From Allopusillimonas soli (GTDB taxonomy: Bacteria; Pseudomonadota; Gammaproteobacteria; Burkholderiales; Burkholderiaceae_B), in the NCBI RefSeq assembly GCF_004153445.1, contig NZ_SDQC01000002.1, positions 1 through 64,000 of the forward strand: a stretch of DNA of 64,000 bases, written 5' to 3'. Below the pieces are notes generated by a model. That model made no database searches and was not told the origin of the DNA. It was given only the letters and a program-made list of their open reading frames with translations. This document shows, piece by piece, positions 26,240 through 34,383 of the stretch; the stretch's first letter is position 1; each line of letters starts with the position of its first letter. The position numbers were made by a program, and so were the translations under genes.

Positions 26240-27609
26240 ACAAAGAGCAACAAGCATGGATTGGTGCAAGTGCTGCCATAGGCCAGTTTGTCGAAAATTT
26301 CCAACCTGACACATTGTCGGAAGCACATTATGCCGCTGTCTACCGTGCTTTGATTGATACCGTTTCTGTAGCCGTCGCAGGATGCCATGAGGAGGCTTGC
26401 ACTATAGCAAGAGGTTATCTAGCAGGGCGGCGTGCATCACAGCATGCCACATGCTGGGGGCCGGGCATTCAATTGCCAATTGAAGATGCCGCATTTCAAA
26501 ACGGTGTGGCGGGGCATGTTCTGGATTTTGACGATGTCAGTTCTCCCATGAGAGGCCATCCCAGCATCGTATTGCTGCCTGCATTGGTTGCACTTGCTGA
26601 GGCCTTAGACAAGTCAGGACGTGATTTGGCTGCTGCTTATGCCGTGGGGTTGGAGGTCATTGTGCGCTTATCGCGCCCAATGATGAGCGACCACTATGCG
26701 AAAGGGTGGCATTCCACAGCATCGATCGGCGTCCTGGGATCGACTGCAGCGTGCGCTAAGCTGCTTGGGCTTTCTGTGAAACAAACGTCAAATGCTCTGG
26801 GCTTGGCTGTTGCGCAAGCAGCCGGTACCCGATCCAATTTTGGCACCATGGCGAAATCATTCCAAGCGGGGCATAGCGCTGCCTGCGCAGTTCGGTCTGC
26901 GATGCTTGCTCATCATGGCTTTGATAGCGCACCCGAGGCCATAGATGGAAAGTATGGCTTTATGTCCTTATATGCGGATGGCGAATCCCTCGCGCAGTCA
27001 CTCAGCTTATTGGGGAAAGATAAACTTGAGCTTCTTGACAGTGGAATTGAAATCAAGAAATATCCATTATGCTATGCGACGCATCGCACAATAGACGGTG
27101 TTCTTGATCTTCGGGAACAGTACGGGCTTACTCTGGATCAGGTAAGCCATGTAGAAGTCACGGCGAACTATCGCGCAACTGCTCCCTTAGTTCATGCGAG
27201 CCCTCAAACTGGCCTGGAAGCAAAATTCAGCATGCAACACGCAGTGGCGGCAGCGCTCGCCGATGGTTACGTTAAGTTGCGTAGCTTCAGAGACGAGAAC
27301 GTCCGCAGGCCGCATGTGCAGGCTTTCTTCTCCCGTGTTTCTGTTCATGAGGAGGCCGGGCCAGCCTTTCCGAGATGGAATAATATAGTAGTGCACTTGA
27401 AAGACGGCCGGCACTTTGAGAAGAGAGTCACGATGCTACGGGGAAGTGCTGAAATGCCATTGACAGACGAGCAATTGTTCGACAAAGCCAGTGACTGCTT
27501 TTCTTTCCAAGAAGTATTAGATCCATCTGAATTTCTTGAGATGGCGATGCAGTTGCGCGACGTGTCGATCCGACAAATCGTGGCGGCGCTGCCTGTAGTT
27601 GATAACTAA
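26236..27609 (+). CDS. MmgE/PrpD-family dehydratase
   Basis: A 457-residue MmgE/PrpD protein from ATG 26236, which overlaps the PrpF stop (ATGA). A longer in-frame reading from 26176 would intrude 60 bp into prpF and is not supported. Family landmarks are DTVSVAVAGCHEEA, the VLDFDDV...HPSIVLLPAL segment and the KGWHSTASIGVLGSTAACAKLLGL-like region. Members hydrate or dehydrate tricarboxylates such as 2-methylcitrate and cis-aconitate, or decarboxylate cis-aconitate. It is translationally coupled to the PrpF-family isomerase, so both probably act on the same intermediate. Confidence 0.9.
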   Translation: MNKEQQAWIGASAAIGQFVENFQPDTLSEAHYAAVYRALIDTVSVAVAGCHEEACTIARGYLAGRRASQHATCWGPGIQLPIEDAAFQNGVAGHVLDFDDVSSPMRGHPSIVLLPALVALAEALDKSGRDLAAAYAVGLEVIVRLSRPMMSDHYAKGWHSTASIGVLGSTAACAKLLGLSVKQTSNALGLAVAQAAGTRSNFGTMAKSFQAGHSAACAVRSAMLAHHGFDSAPEAIDGKYGFMSLYADGESLAQSLSLLGKDKLELLDSGIEIKKYPLCYATHRTIDGVLDLREQYGLTLDQVSHVEVTANYRATAPLVHASPQTGLEAKFSMQHAVAAALADGYVKLRSFRDENVRRPHVQAFFSRVSVHEEAGPAFPRWNNIVVHLKDGRHFEKRVTMLRGSAEMPLTDEQLFDKASDCFSFQEVLDPSEFLEMAMQLRDVSIRQIVAALPVVDN

Positions 27610-27622
27610 GAAGGTATAAGAA

Positions 27623-28573
27623 ATGGGCTGCAAGATCGTAGTCGGTTTCAAACTGGCGCAGGAATACCAGGAACGCCTGCACGAGCGATTCCCGAAATTA
27701 GACTGGATATTTTCCCGCAGTAAACACGAGACGTTGTCCGAGGTGCGCAATGCCGATGCGTTCTTCGGTTGGCCCACGGACCAGATTATTGCTGCTGGGA
27801 AAAGGCTTCGCTGGCTGCACTTATTGGGTGCAGGTGCTGACGGCTTTAATGTTGAAACTGCCCGGCTGCGGCAAATTCTTGTCTCCAACAATCGAGGTGT
27901 GGCTGCGTCCAATATAGCCGAGCATGTGCTTGCACTCATGCTGAGTTTTGCTCGCGATCTGCCGGCCTTAAGCCATGCTCAGCAACACAGGCGCTGGACC
28001 AAAAGTCACGAGCTCACATTGTTCGAACTGAGTGGTCAGACCCTAGGTATTATCGGACTAGGAGCCATTGGTCAAGCTCTTGCCAAGAAAGCGAATGCTT
28101 TGGGTATGCGAGTGCTCGGCGTCCGTCGTTCATCTCGTCCAGTTGCTTGCGTCGCTGAGCTTTATTCAGCCAGCCAGATCCCGGATATGGCATCACAATG
28201 CCATCATGTGGTTGCCTGCCTTCCAGGCACACAGGAATCAAATAATCTGATCAATGCGAAGATATTTGGCGCAATGCGCCCCGGTAGCTACTTTTATAAT
28301 GTAGGCCGTGGCGCTACCGTTCATACCGAACACTTGGTCGAGGCTTTAGACAACGGCATCCTGGCAGGTGCTGGGCTGGACGTGGTCGAGCCCGAGCCCT
28401 TGCCGGAAGATCATCCACTTTGGGGGCACCCTAGGGTTATCATGACCAGCCACACAGCCGGCAACACAGCATCCTATTGGGCTAGAGGCATTGTGCTGTT
28501 TGAACAAAACCTGGTGGCGTTTCTATCTGGCGAAGAACTGGTGACAAAGGTCGATTTACAGCGTGGGTACTGA
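27623..28573 (+). CDS. D-isomer 2-hydroxyacid dehydrogenase
   Basis: A 316-residue NAD(P)-dependent dehydrogenase. The Rossmann motif is LGIIGLGAIGQALAKKANALG. The catalytic Arg, Glu and His positions are recognisable in NVGRGATV, DVVEPEPLPEDHPLW and MTSHTAG. It interconverts a 2-oxoacid and a D-2-hydroxyacid. It is the last gene of the plus-strand operon, 13 bp after MmgE/PrpD, and converges with the GntR gene. It most resembles the glyoxylate/hydroxypyruvate-type subgroup. Confidence 0.9.
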   Translation: MGCKIVVGFKLAQEYQERLHERFPKLDWIFSRSKHETLSEVRNADAFFGWPTDQIIAAGKRLRWLHLLGAGADGFNVETARLRQILVSNNRGVAASNIAEHVLALMLSFARDLPALSHAQQHRRWTKSHELTLFELSGQTLGIIGLGAIGQALAKKANALGMRVLGVRRSSRPVACVAELYSASQIPDMASQCHHVVACLPGTQESNNLINAKIFGAMRPGSYFYNVGRGATVHTEHLVEALDNGILAGAGLDVVEPEPLPEDHPLWGHPRVIMTSHTAGNTASYWARGIVLFEQNLVAFLSGEELVTKVDLQRGY

Positions 28574-28615
28574 ATTAAATGCTGCCCTTGTCAACATCGG
28601 TATATGACACATTGG

Positions 28616-29368
28616 CTACCTCGCCAGCAAATCCAACTCAAGCTCCACAAAGCGGGGCGGAAACTCAAGACGCGCGTAATAGATGATGACGCCGTCGGCG
28701 CAGGCTAAACGGCGAACTTCCGCTACGCTGTCGCCTGGGTTGACCCGCAGCGCGTTCGCGGATTGAAAGCCGGCGTGGATAAGCGTCAGCTTTTGCCGCG
28801 ACTCTGTTACCTCCAGGCCTGGTACGCGGGCAATCACTGACGCTGCCGCCTGCGATTTGAATTTCTTGCGGTGGGCGCGAAACAGTGTATCTTCCACGTA
28901 CACCTCGCTGTAGCAGAATGGCTGCCCATTTGTACTGTGCAGCCTGCATAGATATTGATACTTGGGCGCCGGCTGTGCTTGGCAACACATGCCCGAGTCG
29001 GGAAGGGAACCGACTGCGCGTTCGGCTTCCGTAATGCTTTGTGTGCCCAGCACGTCGCTAAGCGCCACGGCCTCCTGCCACGATGTAGGTATGGCCAGTG
29101 CAACCGGATGATCGCGGCGTGGCTCCACAAAAGTGCCTTTTCCCCGTGCCCGGCGTATAAGCCCTTCGCTTTCCAGCACGCTTAACGCCTGACGCAGCGT
29201 CATACGTGAAACATCGTAGGACTGCATCAACGTTTCCAGCGTAGGCAGGCGCTCGCCTCGCGGCCACATGCCGGAGTCTATGCAGCGGCGGAACTCGGCG
29301 GCCAGCTGCAGGTATAGCGGCAGACGGCTACGGTTCATCACGGCACTGTTCAACGCGGCATTGGACAT
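28616..29368 (-). CDS. GntR-family regulator, UTRA (HutC-type) domain
   Basis: A 250-residue regulator. The winged HTH lies at about 14-78 (PLYLQLAAEFRRCIDSGMWPRGE, DVSRMTLRQALSVLESEGLI, RGKGTFV). The UTRA effector domain makes up the rest (YQYLCRLHSTNGQPFCYSEVYV; DSVAEVRRLACADGVIIYYARLEFP). GGAGA precedes ATG 29368. It is the final gene of a minus-strand operon with an acyl-CoA ligase, a cyclase and an SDR. The operator candidate AGTCTA-N6-TAGACT at 32967-32984, at the head of that operon, contains GTCTA/TAGAC half-sites typical of HutC-type regulators, so it likely represses the operon and the divergent Bug gene. Confidence 0.88.
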   Translation of the reverse strand: MSNAALNSAVMNRSRLPLYLQLAAEFRRCIDSGMWPRGERLPTLETLMQSYDVSRMTLRQALSVLESEGLIRRARGKGTFVEPRRDHPVALAIPTSWQEAVALSDVLGTQSITEAERAVGSLPDSGMCCQAQPAPKYQYLCRLHSTNGQPFCYSEVYVEDTLFRAHRKKFKSQAAASVIARVPGLEVTESRQKLTLIHAGFQSANALRVNPGDSVAEVRRLACADGVIIYYARLEFPPRFVELELDLLAR

Positions 29369-29410
29369 CGTCTAGGTTCTCCGGTTTTGTCGCGTCGGAC
29401 TCGAGCGCAA

Positions 29411-31021
29411 CTATCGACGCGCGGCGCTGGCTTTTGACGTGGCTGCGCTGTCCAGCAAGGCAAGCGCCATGTCCTGCAGCTTGCCGCGCTGGATTTTATT
29501 CGAGTTTGCGCTTTCAACCACGGGAAAGGCTTCGATAATTGCCGCGCGCACCGGTATCTTGAAATGCGCCAGGCTGGCCCGGCAGTGGGCAATGACATCC
29601 TGCTCAGTTATCCTGGAACCTTCATCAGCGAGCGCGAAAGCCACGGGTACGGTCTTGCCTTGATGGGCCACGCCAACCACCTGGCAGGCGGTAATGCCAT
29701 CCAACGCTTCTATGAACTGCTCTATCTCGATGGGGTTGACCAGAAAACCGCTCAGCCTCAGAAAGTCGCCCTTGCGCGCGTGAAAAACAAAACTATGGCT
29801 ATCCACTGTATGGCCCAGATCGCCGGTCCGGAAATATCCTTCGGCGTCCACCGCTTTTTGTGTGGCCGCTTCGTTATCAAGATAGCCTTTCATGAGGCTG
29901 GGCGAAAGAATCTCTATTTCTCCGATCTCGCCATGGGGCAGGATCTTGCCTGACTCCGTATCCCGCGCGCGCACCCTGGCTTCGGGCGATGCCAGTTCTC
30001 CGCCGGGCTGTTCCCGCACGCTCAGCGGCGCATCGGCCTTCTGTGCCGCCACCAGAGCCTGAAGTTCGCTTGAACCATATAACCCGACAAGCGAAATGCC
30101 TGCCTTCTCGGCACGTTGAGGCAGATCCCCCAAAGACGGTGCGAAACTGGCAAAACCGGCAATGCGCAGAGAAGGGAAGGGGTTCTCCTGGTCGCCCGCC
30201 GCGTCCAGAATACGGTCCAGCAGCTCGTTGTTGGCGAAAGTGTGGGTAGCCCTGTATTGCCTGATCTGCCGCGCGCATTCCGCCGGATCCAGCACCGGTG
30301 ATGAAATCAGTGCGGCGCCCGAGGCAAGCCCGGCCAAAGCGGCCGAAAATCCGAAGGCGCCGCAGAAGGGTGCACCCATGAGTATGGCGTCATCCGTCTT
30401 GATGCCGTGAAAGCGGGCCACAGCATGGCCGTGCGTGATCATGGTTTGTTGGTCATGCACGACGAGCTTGGATTGCGAAGTGGTTCCGGACGTTGTATAG
30501 ACCAGGGCGTGGGCCGTGCCGGCGGGCATCTGCAAGGAAGCGGGCAGGGGCGCGGTGGGCATGTTGTCATAGCCAAGCATGCGCGCTGCGGGAATAGGCG
30601 GCTCCGTTGGCGCGTCGCCCACGACAAGCACGCCTTCAATGCCGGACAGCAGGCTGCTGTCGATGTCACGGAGTATCTGTGTGAATGGCAGGCCTTTGAA
30701 GGATGGCCACATGGCAAGCCAGCGGCATCGTCCGCGCGAAATCAGATCACCGGCCTCGCGGCTGCGGAAACGCGTATTCATTGCAACAACGGTGATGCCC
30801 AGGCGAGCGCAGGCAAGGAAGATGGCCAGCCAGGCAAAACTGTTAGGCAGCCAGAGCGCCAACCGGTCGCCGGATCGAGCACCCTGTTCATGCAGCAAAG
30901 CCGCAAGCCGATTGGCCTCTTCATGCAGCGCGCGGTAGCTTACGGCATGATCGACGTCATACAAGGCAATTGCGTCGGGGCGCTCTGCCGCGTGCTTGGA
31001 GAGTAGGTCAGTAAAATTCAT
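29411..31021 (-). CDS. AMP-forming acyl-CoA ligase / synthetase
   Basis: A 536-residue member of the ANL (AMP-binding) superfamily. The P-loop-like motif reads YTTSGTTSQSKLVV (175-188; usual YTSGTTGxPKGV). The adenylate-binding LVGLYGSSE, the hinge Asp in GYFRTGDLGH and a C-terminal Lys region (ANSNKIQRGKLQ) are present. It activates a carboxylic acid with ATP and CoA. It stands between a cyclase-family hydrolase and the regulator in the same operon; a hydrolase releasing an acid that this ligase activates is a consistent but unproven reading. Confidence 0.9.
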   Translation of the reverse strand: MNFTDLLSKHAAERPDAIALYDVDHAVSYRALHEEANRLAALLHEQGARSGDRLALWLPNSFAWLAIFLACARLGITVVAMNTRFRSREAGDLISRGRCRWLAMWPSFKGLPFTQILRDIDSSLLSGIEGVLVVGDAPTEPPIPAARMLGYDNMPTAPLPASLQMPAGTAHALVYTTSGTTSQSKLVVHDQQTMITHGHAVARFHGIKTDDAILMGAPFCGAFGFSAALAGLASGAALISSPVLDPAECARQIRQYRATHTFANNELLDRILDAAGDQENPFPSLRIAGFASFAPSLGDLPQRAEKAGISLVGLYGSSELQALVAAQKADAPLSVREQPGGELASPEARVRARDTESGKILPHGEIGEIEILSPSLMKGYLDNEAATQKAVDAEGYFRTGDLGHTVDSHSFVFHARKGDFLRLSGFLVNPIEIEQFIEALDGITACQVVGVAHQGKTVPVAFALADEGSRITEQDVIAHCRASLAHFKIPVRAAIIEAFPVVESANSNKIQRGKLQDMALALLDSAATSKASAARR

Positions 31022-31043
31022 GCTGCTGTCTTGAACAATGTGT

Positions 31044-32090
31044 TTAAACCGTGGCGATAGGCGTTACCGGCGAACCCACGGCACGGGGCAGCCGCAGCGG
31101 GGGCGCAGTGAGCAAGAAGCGGTTGCGCTGGTTGTCGCTTAGCCATTGCGCCAGATCGCGCAGATACCATAACTCGGCAAGCGGTAGGCCCAGCTTGAAC
31201 AGGCAATGATGATGCAATGGCAGCAAGGATTTCTTATCGCCTTGGCTGCGCGCAGGGTAAGCCTCCACAGCATAGTTGTCGGCGCAGATGGCGGCAATGC
31301 CGCTTTCAGTAACCCATTCCAGAAGGCGGGTATCCGCGCCGTCGAGTACTGCGCCCGAATTGTGCAGCGTGTCGGCGTCGGGGTTGCCTTTCATGCTCAA
31401 TACCGTTTCGGCAAAGCCCGTTCGCAATACCAGCATGTCTCCCTGTTCCACCTGAACGCCGTCCGCATCCATGACCTCGGTCAGCTCCTTGTAGCCAATG
31501 ACGGTGCGCTCATGGCCATAGTGGCGCACAAAATCCACCAACACCCCACGCCCTTGCATGCCCTTGACCGCAAAGTTCTCGATACCCAGCTTCCGTGCGC
31601 CGAAACTCTGGCTTGCTCCGCAGCAGCCGTTATCATCGTGCTCGTGGTCGGGTGCATCAAGCACATCTTCGCCAGCCCGATAACCGTTGTAGTAAACCTT
31701 GCTGGCTTGGCCACTGCCATCAACGTCAAACTGAGCACCCACGTGCGCCAATGCATCCCACTGCGTCGAATACTGAAGCGACAGCGTAACCTGGTCGTCG
31801 CTCAGTACGTCTATGGACGACGGGTCAAGATTCTGCATGGAAAAATTCATATATGGCACGCCATCGCGTTCGGTGGCTGCCAAACGCGGCGGCTTGCGGC
31901 GTGGGTTCAACACCATGCCGCCAGGCATGTCCAGGGGCAGGGAAAGACAGAACACCTTGCCTTCGCGCACTTCGCGCACACCTTTCAACACCTGTTCCTG
32001 GGTTAGCAGGTTGACTCTTCCGAGCTGGTCATCGGGCCCGAAGTCACCCCAATTCGAGCCCTCTGGGCGGTTTTGCCAACGTTGATTCAT
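31044..32090 (-). CDS. Cyclase-family (PF04199, kynurenine-formamidase-like) metal hydrolase
   Basis: A 348-residue protein of the bacterial cyclase/kynurenine formamidase-like family. The metal-binding motif is present in divergent form (WDALAHVGAQFDVDGSG in place of HxGTHxDxPxH), as in the longer subfamily that also has VYYNGY and the GRGVLVDFVRHYG segment. Members hydrolyse amides or lactones, for example formylkynurenine and isatin. GGAGG lies immediately before ATG 32090. It follows an SDR and precedes an acyl-CoA ligase in the same operon. Confidence 0.85.
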   Translation of the reverse strand: MNQRWQNRPEGSNWGDFGPDDQLGRVNLLTQEQVLKGVREVREGKVFCLSLPLDMPGGMVLNPRRKPPRLAATERDGVPYMNFSMQNLDPSSIDVLSDDQVTLSLQYSTQWDALAHVGAQFDVDGSGQASKVYYNGYRAGEDVLDAPDHEHDDNGCCGASQSFGARKLGIENFAVKGMQGRGVLVDFVRHYGHERTVIGYKELTEVMDADGVQVEQGDMLVLRTGFAETVLSMKGNPDADTLHNSGAVLDGADTRLLEWVTESGIAAICADNYAVEAYPARSQGDKKSLLPLHHHCLFKLGLPLAELWYLRDLAQWLSDNQRNRFLLTAPPLRLPRAVGSPVTPIATV

Positions 32091-32185
32091 ATCGCCTCCA
32101 TTGTCGCGCGGCGCTACTGCGGTGTGCGCGGTGATGTTCAGTTAGATGGGCCTCTCGCTGCGCAGGGCAGCGTTCGTAGCAGGGC

Positions 32186-32911
32186 TTATGCCGCGCCGAT
32201 GGTGATGCCGCCGCACACATAGTGTGTCTGGCCTGTCACAAAGCCGCAGCGTGGATCGATGAAATAGGCCACCGCGTGCGCTACATCTTGAGGTTGGCCG
32301 ATGCGGCCCACAGGAATACCTGCCAGAAGTTTGCGGGTAGCTTCATCGTTCTGGTCATTTGCGCCCTGGAAAAACTCTGTAGCGATGGGGCCCGGCGCAA
32401 TGGCATTGACGGTAATCCCGCTGCCGGCGAGTTCCAATGCCCACGTTCTGGTCATGCCGATGACGCCGGCCTTGGTCATGCTATAGAGCGTTCTGCCTTG
32501 CTTTCCGAGCGCGGCGCGGGAGCTGATATTGATGATGCGGCCTTTGCCCTCGGCGCGCATGCCCGCGAGCAGGGCCTGGGCACATAGAATATCCACTTCC
32601 ACATTTAGCGCGATGGCGCGTTGCAGATCGAGCGTATCAACATTCTCGATCGTGCCTATAGGCACAAAGCCTACGTTGTTCACCAGCCCGTAGAAAGGAC
32701 CTGATTCCGCCAAACCGGCCAGGGTTTTCTTCACTGTTTCTCGCTCGGATAGGTCGGCGCTGTGAAAAGCCATATGCTCTGGCCAATCTTCGGGGCGGTT
32801 GCGCGCAATACCCACGACTTCGTAGCCATCGGCGTCCAGCCGCTCGCAGATGCTGCGGCCTATACCCCGGCTTGCGCCGGTGACGAGCACTTTCAATCCA
32901 TTTTTTTCCAT
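32186..32911 (-). CDS. SDR-family oxidoreductase (FabG-like)
   Basis: A 241-residue classical SDR: VTGASRGIG cofactor loop, NNVG, catalytic Ser in INISSRAALG and YSMTK with the catalytic Tyr and Lys, all intact, unlike the SDR at 5088. The start is uncertain: ATG 32911 (MEKNGLKV) fits the family, and an upstream ATG at 32926 is also possible. It is first in the four-gene minus-strand operon and divergent from Bug copy 4. It probably oxidises a hydroxyl group of the imported substrate. Confidence 0.88.
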   Translation of the reverse strand: MEKNGLKVLVTGASRGIGRSICERLDADGYEVVGIARNRPEDWPEHMAFHSADLSERETVKKTLAGLAESGPFYGLVNNVGFVPIGTIENVDTLDLQRAIALNVEVDILCAQALLAGMRAEGKGRIINISSRAALGKQGRTLYSMTKAGVIGMTRTWALELAGSGITVNAIAPGPIATEFFQGANDQNDEATRKLLAGIPVGRIGQPQDVAHAVAYFIDPRCGFVTGQTHYVCGGITIGAA

Positions 32912-32966
32912 GATGCGGGCCCACATCCCGAGGCTGATTGTTGATGCCGAAAATTTAACGCATAAT

Positions 32967-32984
32967 AGTCTATAAAGCTAGACT
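32967..32984. promoter_or_regulatory. Inverted repeat AGTCTA-N6-TAGACT, predicted GntR/UTRA operator
   Basis: Perfect six-base arms at 32967-32972 and 32979-32984 lie midway between the SDR-headed operon and the divergent Bug gene at 33025. The GTCTA/TAGAC half-sites are those of HutC-type GntR regulators (consensus GTMTAKAC, here split by 6 bp). The regulator is encoded at 28616-29368. Confidence 0.6.
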
Positions 32985-33024
32985 TATGTTATTGTCATCG
33001 AGCAGTTTTCAGAGGAGACAGATA

Positions 33025-34002
33025 ATGCGTTTGTTGAACAAGTCCTTCATGATTCAAGCCGTTTCCTGCCTGATCGCCACCGGAGGTGGCCTGGGGGCAG
33101 CCCACGCGCAGGATGCAAATTATCCTTCGCGTCCCATCCAACTTGTCGTGGGCTATGGCGCCGGCGGTGGTACCGATATGTGTTTTCGCGCGCTGGCAGC
33201 TACAGCCAGCCAAAAACTAGGCCAAAGCATTGTGGTTGAAAACAAGCCCGGCGGTGGCTCGTCGCTTTCCATCGGCTATATCTCCCGCCAGAAGCCCGAT
33301 GGTTACAACATTGCGGCCCTTTCAACAGGCGCCGTGCTGAGTCCCTATCTGGTGCCCAGCATAGATTACGATGTCATGAAGGATCTAACACCCATCGCCA
33401 TGGTGGCGCAATATCAGGTTGGCTTGCTGGTGCGCGCAGACTCACCGCTCAAGTCGCTTGATGACATTATCAAACTGGCGAAGGAAAAGCCGGGCAAAGT
33501 GGCCTTCAGTACAGCAGGTGTTGGCACGCCGCAGCACTTGACCATGGAAAAATTGGGCGACGAGGTGGGTGTGCAGTGGACGCACGTGCCTTATAAGAGT
33601 GGCGTCGAGGCATCCATGGCACTGTTGCGCGGTGATGTCGACATCATGGCGCAAACTGCGGAATGGGTTCCTTATGTGCGTGATGGTCGGCTCCGCCTGC
33701 TTAATGTATTTACCGAACAGCGCATGCAAGGTTTTGAAAATGCACCCACTCTGGTGGAGGCCGGGTACGACATCGTTGCACCCAGCATACTTGGCCTAGT
33801 CGGACCCAAGGGGCTGGAGCCTGATGTAGTTTCGAAGATCGACGCCGCTTTCAAGGCAGCGATAGATACGCCCGAGTTCCGCAAATGTACAGATCAGTTC
33901 GGTCTCAAGACGGATTACAAGAATGCCGATGAATTCACGCAGTACATTCAGAACACCATAGATACCTGGGCGCCGGTTATCAAGAACCTGGATGTGAGTT
34001 GA
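33025..34002 (+). CDS. Bug/TctC-family receptor, copy 4
   Basis: A 325-residue periplasmic receptor starting at ATG 33025, preceded by GAGGAG. An earlier in-frame start at 32986 would fall beside the operator and has no ribosome site. It has a signal peptide (MRLLNKSFMIQAVSCLIATGG..., cleavage near AHAQDANYP), the mature motif YPSRPIQLVVGYGAGGGTDM, and GQSIVVENKPGGGSSL. It differs from the other copies in VAFSTAGVGTPQHLTMEKL, where NYGSAG is usual. It is divergent from the SDR-cyclase-ligase-GntR operon and very likely part of the same regulon. Confidence 0.9.
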   Translation: MRLLNKSFMIQAVSCLIATGGGLGAAHAQDANYPSRPIQLVVGYGAGGGTDMCFRALAATASQKLGQSIVVENKPGGGSSLSIGYISRQKPDGYNIAALSTGAVLSPYLVPSIDYDVMKDLTPIAMVAQYQVGLLVRADSPLKSLDDIIKLAKEKPGKVAFSTAGVGTPQHLTMEKLGDEVGVQWTHVPYKSGVEASMALLRGDVDIMAQTAEWVPYVRDGRLRLLNVFTEQRMQGFENAPTLVEAGYDIVAPSILGLVGPKGLEPDVVSKIDAAFKAAIDTPEFRKCTDQFGLKTDYKNADEFTQYIQNTIDTWAPVIKNLDVS

Positions 34003-34043
34003 TTGTCTTCAAACTCAGTGAGAAGGTAGCCGCCGTGAAAGAA

Positions 34044-34065
34044 AATCCTCACAGATGCGAGGATT
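34044..34065. promoter_or_regulatory. hipB operator site 1, AATCC-N12-GGATT
   Basis: Arms AATCC (34044-34048) and GGATT (34061-34065), extended to AATCCTC/GAGGATT. Its centre is exactly 50 bp upstream of the centre of site 2, which has the same arms and spacing. Predicted autoregulatory site of the HipB-like antitoxin. Confidence 0.65.
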
Positions 34066-34078
34066 CCGATGCTATGTT

Positions 34079-34130
34079 GGTATTTGCATGATAAATCCGC
34101 ACGATCGTGCGGATTTTATATGCAAATACC
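34079..34130. promoter_or_regulatory. hipB operator site 2 inside a 52-bp near-perfect palindrome
   Basis: The core from 34094 to 34115 is a perfect 22-bp palindrome (AATCC, N12, GGATT). It is flanked by a second pair of perfect 11-base arms, GGTATTTGCAT (34079-34089) and ATGCAAATACC (34120-34130). The right outer arm contains the proposed hipB start codon. A protein bound here would block both promoter and translation start; the RNA could also fold into a hairpin masking the start. Confidence 0.75.
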
Positions 34131-34383
34131 CATTGAGGATGCAGCCGAGCTCGGAAAAGTGGTGCGTGCCAGCCGCAAGGCTCAGAAGATACGTCAGGAC
34201 GATGCTGCCGGCAGTATCGGGGTCAGCGAAAACTTCCTTGGCAAAGTCGAGAGTGGTAACGATGCGGTGCAATGGGGCAAGCTTTTCCAGGTTCTCGAAG
34301 GCCTTGGTGTTCGAGTTGTGGTCGATGTTCCTGAGGCTGCGGCTGCTTATTTGAATCCGCCGTCACGCAGGAGCAAGTCGTGA
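34120..34383 (+). CDS. HipB-like Xre-family antitoxin
   Basis: An 87-residue DNA-binding protein of the Y4mF/HipB type. The HTH spans about residues 10-65 (LGKVVRASRKAQKIRQDDAAGSIGVSENFLGKVESG...), and a basic tail PSRRSKS follows. ATG 34120 is chosen because homologues start close to it; it has no Shine-Dalgarno and lies within the right arm of a palindrome. An in-frame ATG at 34069, between the two operators, is the alternative. Its stop overlaps a GTG start of the hipA remnant (GTGA), the normal coupling of hipB-hipA. The antitoxin appears intact while its toxin is not. Confidence 0.8.
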   Translation: MQIPIEDAAELGKVVRASRKAQKIRQDDAAGSIGVSENFLGKVESGNDAVQWGKLFQVLEGLGVRVVVDVPEAAAAYLNPPSRRSKS

